A DNA stretch of 32,711 bases from Oligoflexia bacterium (GTDB lineage: Bacteria > Bdellovibrionota > UBA1018), in NCBI GenBank assembly GCA_023700925.1, contig JAMPXZ010000010.1, positions 1 to 32,711 on the forward strand. The letters run 5' to 3'. The position numbers and the translations under genes were made by a program. How positions within the stretch are numbered: the first letter of the stretch is position 1; every line of letters starts with the position of its first letter. The notes under the pieces were generated by a model. The model searched no databases. It had not been told where the DNA came from and worked only from the letters and a program-made list of their open reading frames with translations. Of this stretch, positions 14,811 through 23,005 are shown piece by piece.

Positions 14811-15917
14811 ATGAAAACTCTATCCCGAGATCTACATGAAAAAGCGCTCCGGCTGGCCAAGACTTATCTCACGGCGGAAGCGGAGCTGGTCGACATCCTT
14901 CAACGGATTGATTGCGCGCGGGCGTATCGCGAGCTCGGCTACCGGAGCGCGTTCGAGTATGCGACGCGGGCGCTGGGGCTCGGCGAGAGCACGGCCTACA
15001 ATTTCATTACGGTAGCGCGGAAGGCTGCCGAGGTGCCTCTTCTGAAGGAGAAGATCGCCTTGCAGGAGATTTCCGTGTCCAAGGCCCGGACGATCGCTCC
15101 GGTGATTACTCCAGAAAACCAGGCAGAGTGGCTCCTCGCGGCGCGAACGCTTTCGCGAAGGCAGTTGGAACGAGAGGTGGCCCGGGTGCGGCCGGAGGTT
15201 CTTGCTCCGGAGCGGACCCGCTACGTTCATGTCGATCGAATTAAGCTGGAAATGGGACTATCGGAGGACCTTCATCAGGCGTTGCGGCGGGCGCAGGACC
15301 TAGTGTCCTCCCAAATGAAGAAGGCGGTCTCGCTCGAGGAAACCCTGGCGGTGCTCGTAGGATCGTACCTGGAGCGGGAGGATCCGTTGGTTAGGGCGGA
15401 GAAGGCGGAGGAGAGAAGGGCGCGGCGGGCGGCTCATGCTTTGGGCAAGCCCAGCGTTGGGGATGGGCAGGGAGGCGGGCAGGTGCTGCGAGGCGAGGCG
15501 TGCAGCGTTGAGGAGAGCCTTATCGGCCGGGAGGTCCCAGGTGGTGGAGGGCGAAGCAGCGGGGCTGAACCATCGGGCGGCGAAGCATCGGTTGTTACGG
15601 GTTCATCTAGTGGAGTGGAGTCGTCTGCGCCTCGCGAATTACTCGCCCCGGGGCGAGTAAATAAGAAAAACGCAAAGAAACCGCAGGGACGAAGGTTCCC
15701 GTTGCCGGCTTATATCCATCGAGCGGTGACTTTGAGGGATCGGAATCGTTGTACGTACCGCGGTCCTGATGGCAAACAGTGCGACCAACGCCGTTGGCTG
15801 GATTTTCATCATATTAAGCCGGTGAGCGTCGGCGGAACGGACTCGGTCGAGAATCTCGTGACGCTGTGCCGGGGGCATCACAGTATGATCCATCGCCGAG
15901 AAGGGTTGGACTCTTAG
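14811..15917 (+). CDS. HNH endonuclease with DUF222-like N-terminal domain
   Basis: A 368-residue protein. Residues 1-190 are helical and resemble the region preceding HNH domains in large myxobacterial and bdellovibrio-type families (ELGYRSAFEYATRALGLGESTAY, then TPENQAEWLLAARTLSRRQLE). A Gly/Ser-rich low-complexity linker (about 205-295) follows. The C-terminal HNH domain has the HH pair (WLDFHHIKPVSVGG), VENLVTLCRGHHSMIH, and cysteines in CTYRGPDGKQC that may bind zinc. Such proteins are often multicopy and of unclear role; a restriction, competence or mobile-element origin are all possible. The ATG at 14811 with GGGAGAGGG just before it is preferred to a TTG at 14772. It converges with mutS, leaving 8 bp between stops. 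Confidence 0.85.
   Translation: MKTLSRDLHEKALRLAKTYLTAEAELVDILQRIDCARAYRELGYRSAFEYATRALGLGESTAYNFITVARKAAEVPLLKEKIALQEISVSKARTIAPVITPENQAEWLLAARTLSRRQLEREVARVRPEVLAPERTRYVHVDRIKLEMGLSEDLHQALRRAQDLVSSQMKKAVSLEETLAVLVGSYLEREDPLVRAEKAEERRARRAAHALGKPSVGDGQGGGQVLRGEACSVEESLIGREVPGGGGRSSGAEPSGGEASVVTGSSSGVESSAPRELLAPGRVNKKNAKKPQGRRFPLPAYIHRAVTLRDRNRCTYRGPDGKQCDQRRWLDFHHIKPVSVGGTDSVENLVTLCRGHHSMIHRREGLDS
15639..15660. repeat. 22-bp perfect palindrome within the HNH gene linker
   Basis: A perfect self-complementary 22-mer with no unpaired centre, whose middle is CGCCCCGGGGCG. It codes for part of the linker just before the HNH domain and could extrude a cruciform or act as a binding or cleavage site. 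It abuts the junction between the Gly/Ser-rich linker and a Lys-rich stretch (VNKKNAKKPQ), where base composition drops. Confidence 0.7.
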
Positions 15918-15925
15918 CGCCCTTT

Positions 15926-18619
15926 TTAGTCGGCGCGGGCCATCTCTTGCAGTTTTGAAAGCAGATTCAGGGCCTGCACGGGCGTCAGCTGGTTCACATC
16001 CACGCTGCCCAGCTCGATGAGGGCGGGGTGAGGCTCGGGTGGCGTCGCCATGAGGGCCGGAGGAGCTTCCCCAGGCTCTTTGGGAACACGGCTGCTTCCG
16101 TCCGCGAAGAGCGAGAGCTGGGGCGAGGCCTCGGCGGCCGCGAGCGCCGCTCCGCCGTGCGCGGCATGGCGCTCGAGTTCGTCGAGGACTTCCCATGCGC
16201 GATCGATGACGAGCTTCGGAAGGCCCGCGCTCTTGGCGACATGGATACCGAAGCTTTCGTTGGCCGGCCCTTCGCGCAGCTTGTACAAAAAGCGCAATGC
16301 CCCTTTTGCACCCTCGACTGCCATATGGGCATTCGCCAGGAGCGGCAGCGTGCCGGTGAGCCGGGTGAGTTCGTGATAATGAGTCGCAAAGAGCGTCCGC
16401 GCGCGCACCAGCGCGCAGAGCCACTCAAGCGTGGCCCAGGCGACAGAGATGCCGTCGTAGGTGCTCGTGCCGCGGCCGATCTCATCGAGGATGATCAGCG
16501 AGCGCTCATCGGCATGATGCAGGATGTGCGCAAGCTCGGACATCTCGACCATGAACGTGCTCTGCCCGCGCGCGATGGCGTCGTGCGCGCCAATGCGGGT
16601 ATGGATCGCCGAGACGGCGCCCCAGCGCGCCTCTGCGGCGGGAACGGGCGCGCCGATCTGTCCGAGGAGCACGATCAGCGCGGTCTGCCGCATCGCGGTC
16701 GATTTACCGCCCATATTGGGGCCCGTGATCATCAACGTCAGGCGTGAGGAGGGCGAGAGCCTGAGGTCATTGGGGACGAACGAGCCGGTGCGGCCTCCCG
16801 CGGCCTGATCGACAAGCGGGTGCCGCCCCGCTTTGATGTCAAGCTCGAGCGAGTCGTCGATGACCGGGAAGATCCAGCCGGGCTCCCCGGCAAGACGCGA
16901 AAGCGAAAGAAGCGCATCCAGCTCCGCGAGACAGCGGGCAGCTATTGATATCTCGGCGGTCCGCTGCTGGATGGCCGAGACCAGCTCCTCAAACAGCTGC
17001 TGCTCAAGCGCCTTCTGGCGCGCGCTCGCGTTGACGAAGTCATCCTCGAACTTCTTGAGCTCTTCGGTGAAAAAGCGCTCCGCACCGACCGTGGTCTGCT
17101 TGCGCTGGTAATGCGCGGGCACGCTCTTCAGATGCGCCTGCGTGATCTCGATGTAGTAGCCGAAAACCCGGTTATACCGCACCTTGAGGGACGCGATTCC
17201 CGTGGCTTCCCGTTCACGCGCCTCGAGGTCGATGAGCCAGCGCTGGCCGTTCTCGCTGAGCGAGAGCAGATGATCGAGCTCCGGCGAGGTGCCCGGATTG
17301 AAAATCCCGCCGTCGCGCGAGACGAGGGGCGCCTCCTCGCGCTGGGTCCCCAGAATCCGCTGATAGAGCGGCGCCACGGTCCGCGCGAGTCCGGCGATCT
17401 CGCTGTGAAGCTGCCGCAGCGGCGCCGTTTTGCTCAGCTCAAGGAGCGAGGCGATCGGGGCCAAGGTTGCCAGCGAGTGCCCGAGCGCCAGCGTGTCGCG
17501 CGGGTTCGCGAGGCGGGCGTTGATCCTTCCGGAGAGGCGCTCAAGATCGTAGACCTTGGCGAGCTCCTCGCCGAGGCGTGCGGTCAAATGGGATCCAGAC
17601 GAAATTTCGCGCACGGCCTCCTGGCGCTCGGCGATTTCCTCCGGAGCTTTGAGCGGCGAGAGGAGCCACTGCTTGAGCTGGCGCGCGCCCAGGGCGCAGC
17701 GGGTGCGGTTGATGAGCTGGTAGAGGTTCGGGCCGCCTTCGGGCGACGGGATGAGGTCCAGGTGCTGCGGCGAGCGCGGCCCAAGGACCATCGCGCGTGG
17801 CCGGTGAAGCGGCAGCGGGAGCCGGAGGTGCGCCAGGCGCTCCTGCTTTTGCGTCCGAAGCGTGTAGTGGAGCACAAGGCCCAGCGCGTGCGCCGCGGCG
17901 TCGCAGGGCAAGAAGGCATCCAGGCTCTCGAGCTGGTAGTGCCGCTTGAGGGCTTCCACGGCTTGGGTGGGCGCAAGCGTATTGGAAGGCAGCTCCTCGA
18001 CGAGAGCCGCTCCTGAACTTTGCAGCGCCTCCAGCGAGCCTCGCAGGACCTCCGAAGTTCCCGAATCGGGGAAACGCAGGAGGTGCCGCACGGGAAGGCG
18101 CCCGAGCTCGTTGACGAGGGTCTCGGCGTCCACCGCATCGCTCACCAGGGTCTCGCCGGTCGAAGCATCCAGGCAGGCCAGGGCCCATTTCGCAGGCCCG
18201 TTTGCCGAGGGCGCTGCCGCAACGGCCGCCAGGTAATTGGCCTCGAATCCTTCGTTGTCGAACTGCACGGCGGGAGTGAAAACGCGGGTGATCTCGCGGC
18301 GGACGATGGCCTTGCCGGTGACTTTCGAAGGGTCTTCCATCTGCTCGCCGATGGCGACCTTCTTGTTCGCGCGCAGCAGGCGCGGCAGGTAGCCCGGGAG
18401 CGCATGGTGGGGAACGCCCGCCATCGGGATGGGGTTGGCCTTGTTCTTGTCCCGCGAGGTCAGCGTGATCTCAAGGATGCGCGAGGCTTCGACGGCGTCA
18501 TCGCCAAAGAGCTCGTAGAAATCCCCCATGCGAAACAGCAGCAGGGCATCGCCCGCCTGGGCCTTGAGGTCCCAGTACTGCTTCATGAGTGGAGTGGTGG
18601 CTTCTTCCCCCGTGGCCAT
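15926..18619 (-). CDS. mutS: DNA mismatch repair protein MutS
   Basis: Recognises mismatches and small loops and starts repair. At 897 residues it is slightly longer than E. coli MutS (853). The mismatch-binding Phe-X-Glu is FYE at 34-36 (MGDFYELFGDDA). The connector, lever and clamp domains fill the middle (QLKQWLLSPL, RVFGYYIEITQAHL). The ATPase has Walker A GPNMGGKST, Walker B LIILDEIGRGTST and FATHYHEL. After the ATPase come an acidic/Pro linker and a C-terminal helix (QLTPVQALNLLSKLQEMA) of the kind that mediates tetramerisation. I chose ATG 18619, with AAGGA a few bases upstream, over TTG 18658. No mutL is in the window. Confidence 0.97.
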   Translation of the reverse strand: MATGEEATTPLMKQYWDLKAQAGDALLLFRMGDFYELFGDDAVEASRILEITLTSRDKNKANPIPMAGVPHHALPGYLPRLLRANKKVAIGEQMEDPSKVTGKAIVRREITRVFTPAVQFDNEGFEANYLAAVAAAPSANGPAKWALACLDASTGETLVSDAVDAETLVNELGRLPVRHLLRFPDSGTSEVLRGSLEALQSSGAALVEELPSNTLAPTQAVEALKRHYQLESLDAFLPCDAAAHALGLVLHYTLRTQKQERLAHLRLPLPLHRPRAMVLGPRSPQHLDLIPSPEGGPNLYQLINRTRCALGARQLKQWLLSPLKAPEEIAERQEAVREISSGSHLTARLGEELAKVYDLERLSGRINARLANPRDTLALGHSLATLAPIASLLELSKTAPLRQLHSEIAGLARTVAPLYQRILGTQREEAPLVSRDGGIFNPGTSPELDHLLSLSENGQRWLIDLEAREREATGIASLKVRYNRVFGYYIEITQAHLKSVPAHYQRKQTTVGAERFFTEELKKFEDDFVNASARQKALEQQLFEELVSAIQQRTAEISIAARCLAELDALLSLSRLAGEPGWIFPVIDDSLELDIKAGRHPLVDQAAGGRTGSFVPNDLRLSPSSRLTLMITGPNMGGKSTAMRQTALIVLLGQIGAPVPAAEARWGAVSAIHTRIGAHDAIARGQSTFMVEMSELAHILHHADERSLIILDEIGRGTSTYDGISVAWATLEWLCALVRARTLFATHYHELTRLTGTLPLLANAHMAVEGAKGALRFLYKLREGPANESFGIHVAKSAGLPKLVIDRAWEVLDELERHAAHGGAALAAAEASPQLSLFADGSSRVPKEPGEAPPALMATPPEPHPALIELGSVDVNQLTPVQALNLLSKLQEMARAD

Positions 18620-18714
18620 AGGAATTCCTTGGGTAGCAGGAGGTCGGGTCTGGCGCAAGGCGTTAGTTCACGGCGCGACCCAAGCTTCTTGCGCAACGGG
18701 TCATTTCAGCCGAC

Positions 18715-20187
18715 TCAGCTCCGTCCGAGGTGGGGCCCTATGCGATGCACCTTGGCCATATTGGTCGTTCCCCGGCGAAGCGTAGGGATCCCCGCGGTGA
18801 TGACCACGAGGTCTTCGGGCTCGGCCCAGCCTTGGGCCAGCAGCGAAGTTTCCACCATGGTGAAAAGGTCGTCCGTGGAACCGATCTTGGGAACGAGCAC
18901 GCCTCTGACGCCCCAGCTGAGCGAAAGACGGCGAAGGACCGCCTCGTTGTCCATGATGGCGACGATCGGGGTCTCGGGCCGATAACGGGAAAGCGTCCGC
19001 ACCGCCGAGCCCGTATGGGTGATGCAGGCGATCGCGACCGCGCCGACATGGCGTGCGATCATCGCGGCGCTATGCTCGATGGCGTCCACCGTGGAGCCGG
19101 GCAGGGGCTGGATATCGGCCCGGGTGGAATTCATTTCGCGCGCGGTCTCCGCCTCGATGGCGATCCGGGACATCGTTCGCACCGCCTCGGCCGGGTAGCT
19201 GCCCGAGGCGGTTTCGCCTGACAGCATGATCGCATCCGTCCCGTCGAAAACGGCGTTGGCGACGTCACTGGCCTCCGCGCGCGTGGGCGTGGGCGAGTGG
19301 ATCATCGACTCGAGCATCTGCGTGGCGGTGATGACCGGGACCCCGAGCTCATGGCAGGTCCGGATCAGCTGCTTCTGGACGATGGGAACGCGCTCCGCGC
19401 CGATCTCCACCGCCATATCGCCGCGGGCGACGAGCAGGCCGTCGGTGACCTCGATGATGGAGTCGCGCGCGTCCACCGCCTCCTCGCGTTCGATCTTCGC
19501 CACGACGAGCGGCGGATTGGGCGAAAGCTTCCGCAGCATCTCCTTGAGGGTCACGACGTCGTTCGCGCTTCGCACGAATGAGAGCGCGATGGCATCCACG
19601 CCGTGGTCCATGCCGAACTTGAGATCGACGAGGTCTTTTTCGGTGAGACAGGGAATGGAAAGAGGCGTGCCCGGGAAATTCATCCCTTTATGGTCCGTCA
19701 GTCGCCCTCCGATGAGGACGTCGGCGACGATCTCCGGCCCGGAAACCTGGGTGGCCTCCGTCGCGATCTTTCCGTCGTCAAAAAGGATCCGAGCGCCCCG
19801 CTGCGTATCCGCCGCCACCGACTGCGCGATCTCGGCGGAGATCGGTACGAGGATCTTGCCGTGCGTGGAGGTTTTCGGGGTCGAGCCTTCCGGATAAAGC
19901 AGCAGCGTGTCGCCGGCCTTCAGCTCCAGGCCGCCCTTGGGCAGCGCGCCGACCCGGATCTTCGGGCCCTGCAGGTCCTGCATGATTGCGATCGGCCGAT
20001 GCGCTTTTCTGGCCGCCTCGCGTACCGAGCCGATGAGTCGGGCATGAAACTCGTGCGTTCCGTGGCTGAAGTTGAGCCGTGCGACGTCCATGCCCTCCGC
20101 GAGGAGGGTGCCGATCTGGAACTCCGTCGACGACGACGGGCCCAGCGTGCAGACGATCTTAACCTTTCTTCTGGATGAGGAGGGCAT
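18715..20187 (-). CDS. pyk: pyruvate kinase
   Basis: Converts phosphoenolpyruvate and ADP to pyruvate and ATP. Motifs: VKIVCTLGPSS at the N terminus, MDVARLNFSHG, MQDLQGPKIRVG, the K+/Mg2+-binding LVARGDMAVEIG, and the signature TATQMLESMIHSPTPTRAEASDVANAVFDGTDAIMLSGETA; the C-terminal domain includes RYRPETPIVAIM. The 490 residues are typical. Its ATG at 20187 lies inside the last codons of the upstream coiled-coil gene (29-bp overlap) with no clear ribosome site, which implies translational coupling. Confidence 0.97.
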   Translation of the reverse strand: MPSSSRRKVKIVCTLGPSSSTEFQIGTLLAEGMDVARLNFSHGTHEFHARLIGSVREAARKAHRPIAIMQDLQGPKIRVGALPKGGLELKAGDTLLLYPEGSTPKTSTHGKILVPISAEIAQSVAADTQRGARILFDDGKIATEATQVSGPEIVADVLIGGRLTDHKGMNFPGTPLSIPCLTEKDLVDLKFGMDHGVDAIALSFVRSANDVVTLKEMLRKLSPNPPLVVAKIEREEAVDARDSIIEVTDGLLVARGDMAVEIGAERVPIVQKQLIRTCHELGVPVITATQMLESMIHSPTPTRAEASDVANAVFDGTDAIMLSGETASGSYPAEAVRTMSRIAIEAETAREMNSTRADIQPLPGSTVDAIEHSAAMIARHVGAVAIACITHTGSAVRTLSRYRPETPIVAIMDNEAVLRRLSLSWGVRGVLVPKIGSTDDLFTMVETSLLAQGWAEPEDLVVITAGIPTLRRGTTNMAKVHRIGPHLGRS

Positions 20188-22207
20188 TGGAGCGTTTCAC
20201 CTTTTCGAGCTGCTCTTCGAAGTTTTCCGTCAAGTAACGCTCCCGCTCTTTGTGCTGTTGCTCGGCCTGTGCCAACTTCTGGTCGGCAGTCCGCTTTTCC
20301 TCCTCCACAGCCAGCTTGGTGCGTCTTTCGGCGTCGCGGAGCTGCAGCTCGTTCTTGGATTTGAGCTCCTCGAGCAGCAGCTCGTACTCCTGTTTCTGAT
20401 CCGCGAGCTTGCGGTTGCTGTCGCGGATCGTCTCGTTGTGCCTGGCGGTGTACTCGCGCTGCGCCAGCTTGGCGTTGAACTCCGCCTCCTGGCGCGTGGC
20501 GATGAGCTTGTGGCTCGAGTCCGCCTTCTGCGCCTCGAAGATCTCCTCGTATTCGCGGCGCATCTTCTCCAGGAGGGAGGCGTAGTTGCGGTTCAGGTTC
20601 TCGGTCTGCCGGTTCGCCTCCGAGTCCTTGTTCCGCAGCGCCTCGGCCTTCAGGAACTCGGTGTCCTGGATATGCGAGACGAAGCGGTTCTGCTCGGTGG
20701 TCTTCTCGGACATGAAACGGCGCTGGAGATCGGTGGTCGTGCTCTCCTTGTCGCGGACCGCCTCGTTGAGGCGGTCGGTATAGCTGCGTTTCAGGCTGTC
20801 CGTGCCGGCCTGGTTGCGATCGCGCTCGGCGGTCATGAGCTTTTCGTATTCGCGCGTGACGGACCGGCGGACGGCGGCTTCGGCCGCGGGGGAGATGTCG
20901 GTCGTGTCCTCGGAGGTCGCCCGGGTGTTCAGGCTCTTCTGCAGGGCGCGGATCTTGTCCTCATCGGAGGTGCGTTGCCGCTCGAGGGTGTCCTGGAACG
21001 CCTTGGCCTGCTCCTTGAGCGCCGTATCGCGTTGCTGGTTGGCCTCGTCGAGCCGGCTTTCCGCCGTCTTGCGCGTGGTCTCGCGCTCGCGTTTCTGCTG
21101 CAGCTCCATCTGCTTGCGATCCCGCACGAGCCCCTCTTCGAGCTCCTTGCGCTGCTCGTGGTTCTCCTGATTCGCCTTGGCGATCACGTCGGTGAAGTAG
21201 GCGTCCTTCTCGCGCAGCGATTCCTTGTTCAGGGAGGCGAGGTGACTCTCCTCCTGCTTGGCCCCATGCTTGGTATGCTCGAGCTGCCGGTTGAAATCCT
21301 CGCTGGCCGAGCGCAGCTTCGCGCGCCAGTCGGCATCGTGCTCGCGCACGGCCTCCTCGGCGCCTTCGCCCTTCTCGCGGTGGTAGCTCCGGCGCGCCTC
21401 GTTCAGCTCATCGAGCTGCTCACGCAGGCGGCGGGTTTCGCCCTGGGTGCTCTCGGCGAAGGTGCGGGCGCCCTTCTGCATCTTGGCGGAGTAGATGTTC
21501 TCGAGCTGCTTGACGCGCTCGTCGTTGCTCTCCTGGGCGGTCTCCAGGCGGTTATTGAAGTTGCGGCGCTCCTGTTCGAGCGCCCGCTGCATGAACTTGC
21601 GTTCCTTCTGGAGCTCTTCCTGGTAGCCGCGGATGACCTCGTTGAGCTTCTTTTCGGCTTCAGCGCGGAAGGCAGTGTGCTCCTCGGCCTGGGTCTGGTA
21701 AGCGGCGGACTGCCTTCCGGCCACGGAGTCGCGGGTCGCGCGCGCGTTGCGCTCGAGCTCGCGGTTATTCTCCTCCTGCAGCTCGTTCATCCGCTGGGAA
21801 TGGTGTTCGTCGGAGGCGGCGAGGTCACCGCGGTCCTTCTGGTGCTGTTCCGCGCTCGCGCGCTGGAGCTCCTCGAGCTGGCTCTGGAGCGCGTCGGCCT
21901 CCAGGCCGTTGAACCGGCCGAACTTGTCGTAGGTCTGCGCCTTGATGCGGTCGATCTCCGCCTTGGAGGTCCGGCGATCCTGCTCGATCGTGTCGTTCGC
22001 GTTGCGCCGGATGTGATTGACGGTTTCGTCGGTTTCCTTGCGGTACTTGTCGAGCGTCTGCTGATGCGCCTCTTCGAGCTTCCGGGTCTGCTCGGACTGT
22101 CGCTCGCGGGAGCGCCGCGCCTCGGTCCGGAGCTCTTCCTCGAGATCGTTCAGCGCTTTCTGGTAATAGTTGTAGCCGCCATCGGACGAAGGGGTGACGC
22201 CAGGCAT
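20159..22207 (-). CDS. large cytoplasmic coiled-coil protein of unknown function
   Basis: Not recognised. The 682 residues have no signal peptide or membrane segment and are almost entirely predicted long alpha-helix with heptad-like spacing, very rich in Glu, Arg, Lys, Gln and Asn. I see no cysteine and a single tryptophan (DADWRAKL). A break with helix breakers occurs near 460-475 (TSEDTTDISPAAEAAV), perhaps a hinge between two rods. Such composition fits a filament or scaffold, for example a cell-shape or cytoskeletal coiled-coil like crescentin or the Bdellovibrio Ccp, but sequence does not prove it. The start is ATG 22207 with GGAGG 7 nt upstream. It is coupled to pyk. A 729-residue frame on the other strand is a composition shadow. 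Confidence 0.75.
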   Translation of the reverse strand: MPGVTPSSDGGYNYYQKALNDLEEELRTEARRSRERQSEQTRKLEEAHQQTLDKYRKETDETVNHIRRNANDTIEQDRRTSKAEIDRIKAQTYDKFGRFNGLEADALQSQLEELQRASAEQHQKDRGDLAASDEHHSQRMNELQEENNRELERNARATRDSVAGRQSAAYQTQAEEHTAFRAEAEKKLNEVIRGYQEELQKERKFMQRALEQERRNFNNRLETAQESNDERVKQLENIYSAKMQKGARTFAESTQGETRRLREQLDELNEARRSYHREKGEGAEEAVREHDADWRAKLRSASEDFNRQLEHTKHGAKQEESHLASLNKESLREKDAYFTDVIAKANQENHEQRKELEEGLVRDRKQMELQQKRERETTRKTAESRLDEANQQRDTALKEQAKAFQDTLERQRTSDEDKIRALQKSLNTRATSEDTTDISPAAEAAVRRSVTREYEKLMTAERDRNQAGTDSLKRSYTDRLNEAVRDKESTTTDLQRRFMSEKTTEQNRFVSHIQDTEFLKAEALRNKDSEANRQTENLNRNYASLLEKMRREYEEIFEAQKADSSHKLIATRQEAEFNAKLAQREYTARHNETIRDSNRKLADQKQEYELLLEELKSKNELQLRDAERRTKLAVEEEKRTADQKLAQAEQQHKERERYLTENFEEQLEKVKRSNALLIQKKG

Positions 22208-22228
22208 TCCATTGCCTCCGGATTTCGC

Positions 22229-22246
22229 GCGGCAATCCTTTGCCGC
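22229..22246. promoter_or_regulatory. hairpin in the leader of the coiled-coil gene
   Basis: A perfect 7-bp stem (GCGGCAA / TTGCCGC) with a TCCT loop lies between a possible -10 box (TAGAAT on the minus strand, about 22258-22253) and the GGAGG ribosome site. It could affect mRNA stability or translation. No T-tract follows, so it is not a terminator. Confidence 0.35.
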
Positions 22247-22345
22247 ACTCCTTTATTCTAACAGGACGGAACGATCCCGGGAAATACCCCTGGAATGATT
22301 TTCGGAAAGGGAATCAGGCAAGTTTTGCCGGGCTGGGCGCCCGGT

Positions 22346-22882
22346 TCAGAACTTCGTTTCCTCGAGCGACTTGCGGACCTTCTCTTCCTCGATTTTCGCG
22401 ATCTTCATCCGCATGTAGATAATGCGGCCGATGCGATAGAGCAGGGTGTTCTCCTCGATGGAATCCGTCTCGATGGACCGCCAGCCCTCGAGCACGTCCC
22501 GCTGGACGAGCTGGTCCTTCTGCACGGTGACCTTGATCGCGGGCTTGCCGTTGTAAAAGGCGCTGTGCGAGACGGTGACCTTGAGGCGGAACTTGGAGGC
22601 GAGAAAGGCGTTCGCGTTCCCGAACGACTCGGCGAAATTTTTCTGCTCGGTGTTCTCGGTCCAGCGGGTCTGGATGAAGCCGCCGTCGCGGTTCGAAACG
22701 TCGAGAGCCGAGGACTTCAGCGACTCGAGGACCGCTTGCCAGGCGGTGTTGAAGTCGGTGATGAAGATCCGGGTGAAAACCTGGGACGTGTCCTGGCCGA
22801 TGCTGCGTCGATAGGTGGTCGAGCAGCCGCCTGCCGGAACGGCGAGGGTAAGCGCCAGGAGGAGCAGAAAGGGGTTTCGCAT
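22346..22882 (-). CDS. outer-membrane-type lipoprotein, possibly BamC-like
   Basis: A 178-residue protein with a lipoprotein signal: MRNPFLLLLALTLAVPAGGC, lipidated Cys20. The mature domain alternates strands and helices (FNTAWQAVLESLKSSALDVSNRDGGFIQTRW and FRLKVTVSHSAFYNGKPAIKVTV), an arrangement resembling the helix-grip domains of BamC/NlpB; FxxAWxxVxxxL followed by a Asp-x-Gly-xI-xT strand is suggestive. It ends with a long charged helix (about 145-178). I propose an envelope role, perhaps outer-membrane protein assembly, at low confidence. Start ATG 22882. It is divergent from kpsF, and 138 bp upstream of the coiled-coil gene on the same strand. Confidence 0.7.
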   Translation of the reverse strand: MRNPFLLLLALTLAVPAGGCSTTYRRSIGQDTSQVFTRIFITDFNTAWQAVLESLKSSALDVSNRDGGFIQTRWTENTEQKNFAESFGNANAFLASKFRLKVTVSHSAFYNGKPAIKVTVQKDQLVQRDVLEGWRSIETDSIEENTLLYRIGRIIYMRMKIAKIEEEKVRKSLEETKF

Positions 22883-23005
22883 CTTCCTTGATTGTCACCC
22901 GAGGCGCTGCCCCAGGCAAGTGAGAGAGCCCCTGCGCCGCGGTCAATTATTTGGCGATCCGGCGGCCGGCGCTGAGAGAAACCCGTTGCGAATTGTCAAC
23001 GGTCC

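Noticed and set aside
20072-22261. A 729-residue open frame on the plus strand across the coiled-coil gene
   Set aside because: It is the reverse of a Glu/Lys/Arg/Gln-rich gene, giving an artificial Leu/Val-rich protein; it lacks a ribosome site, and the minus-strand gene has GGAGG and a coupled neighbour.
22330-22346. Hairpin CCGGGC/GCCCGG after the BamC-like lipoprotein as a terminator
   Set aside because: No T-tract follows on the minus strand; the stem is short.
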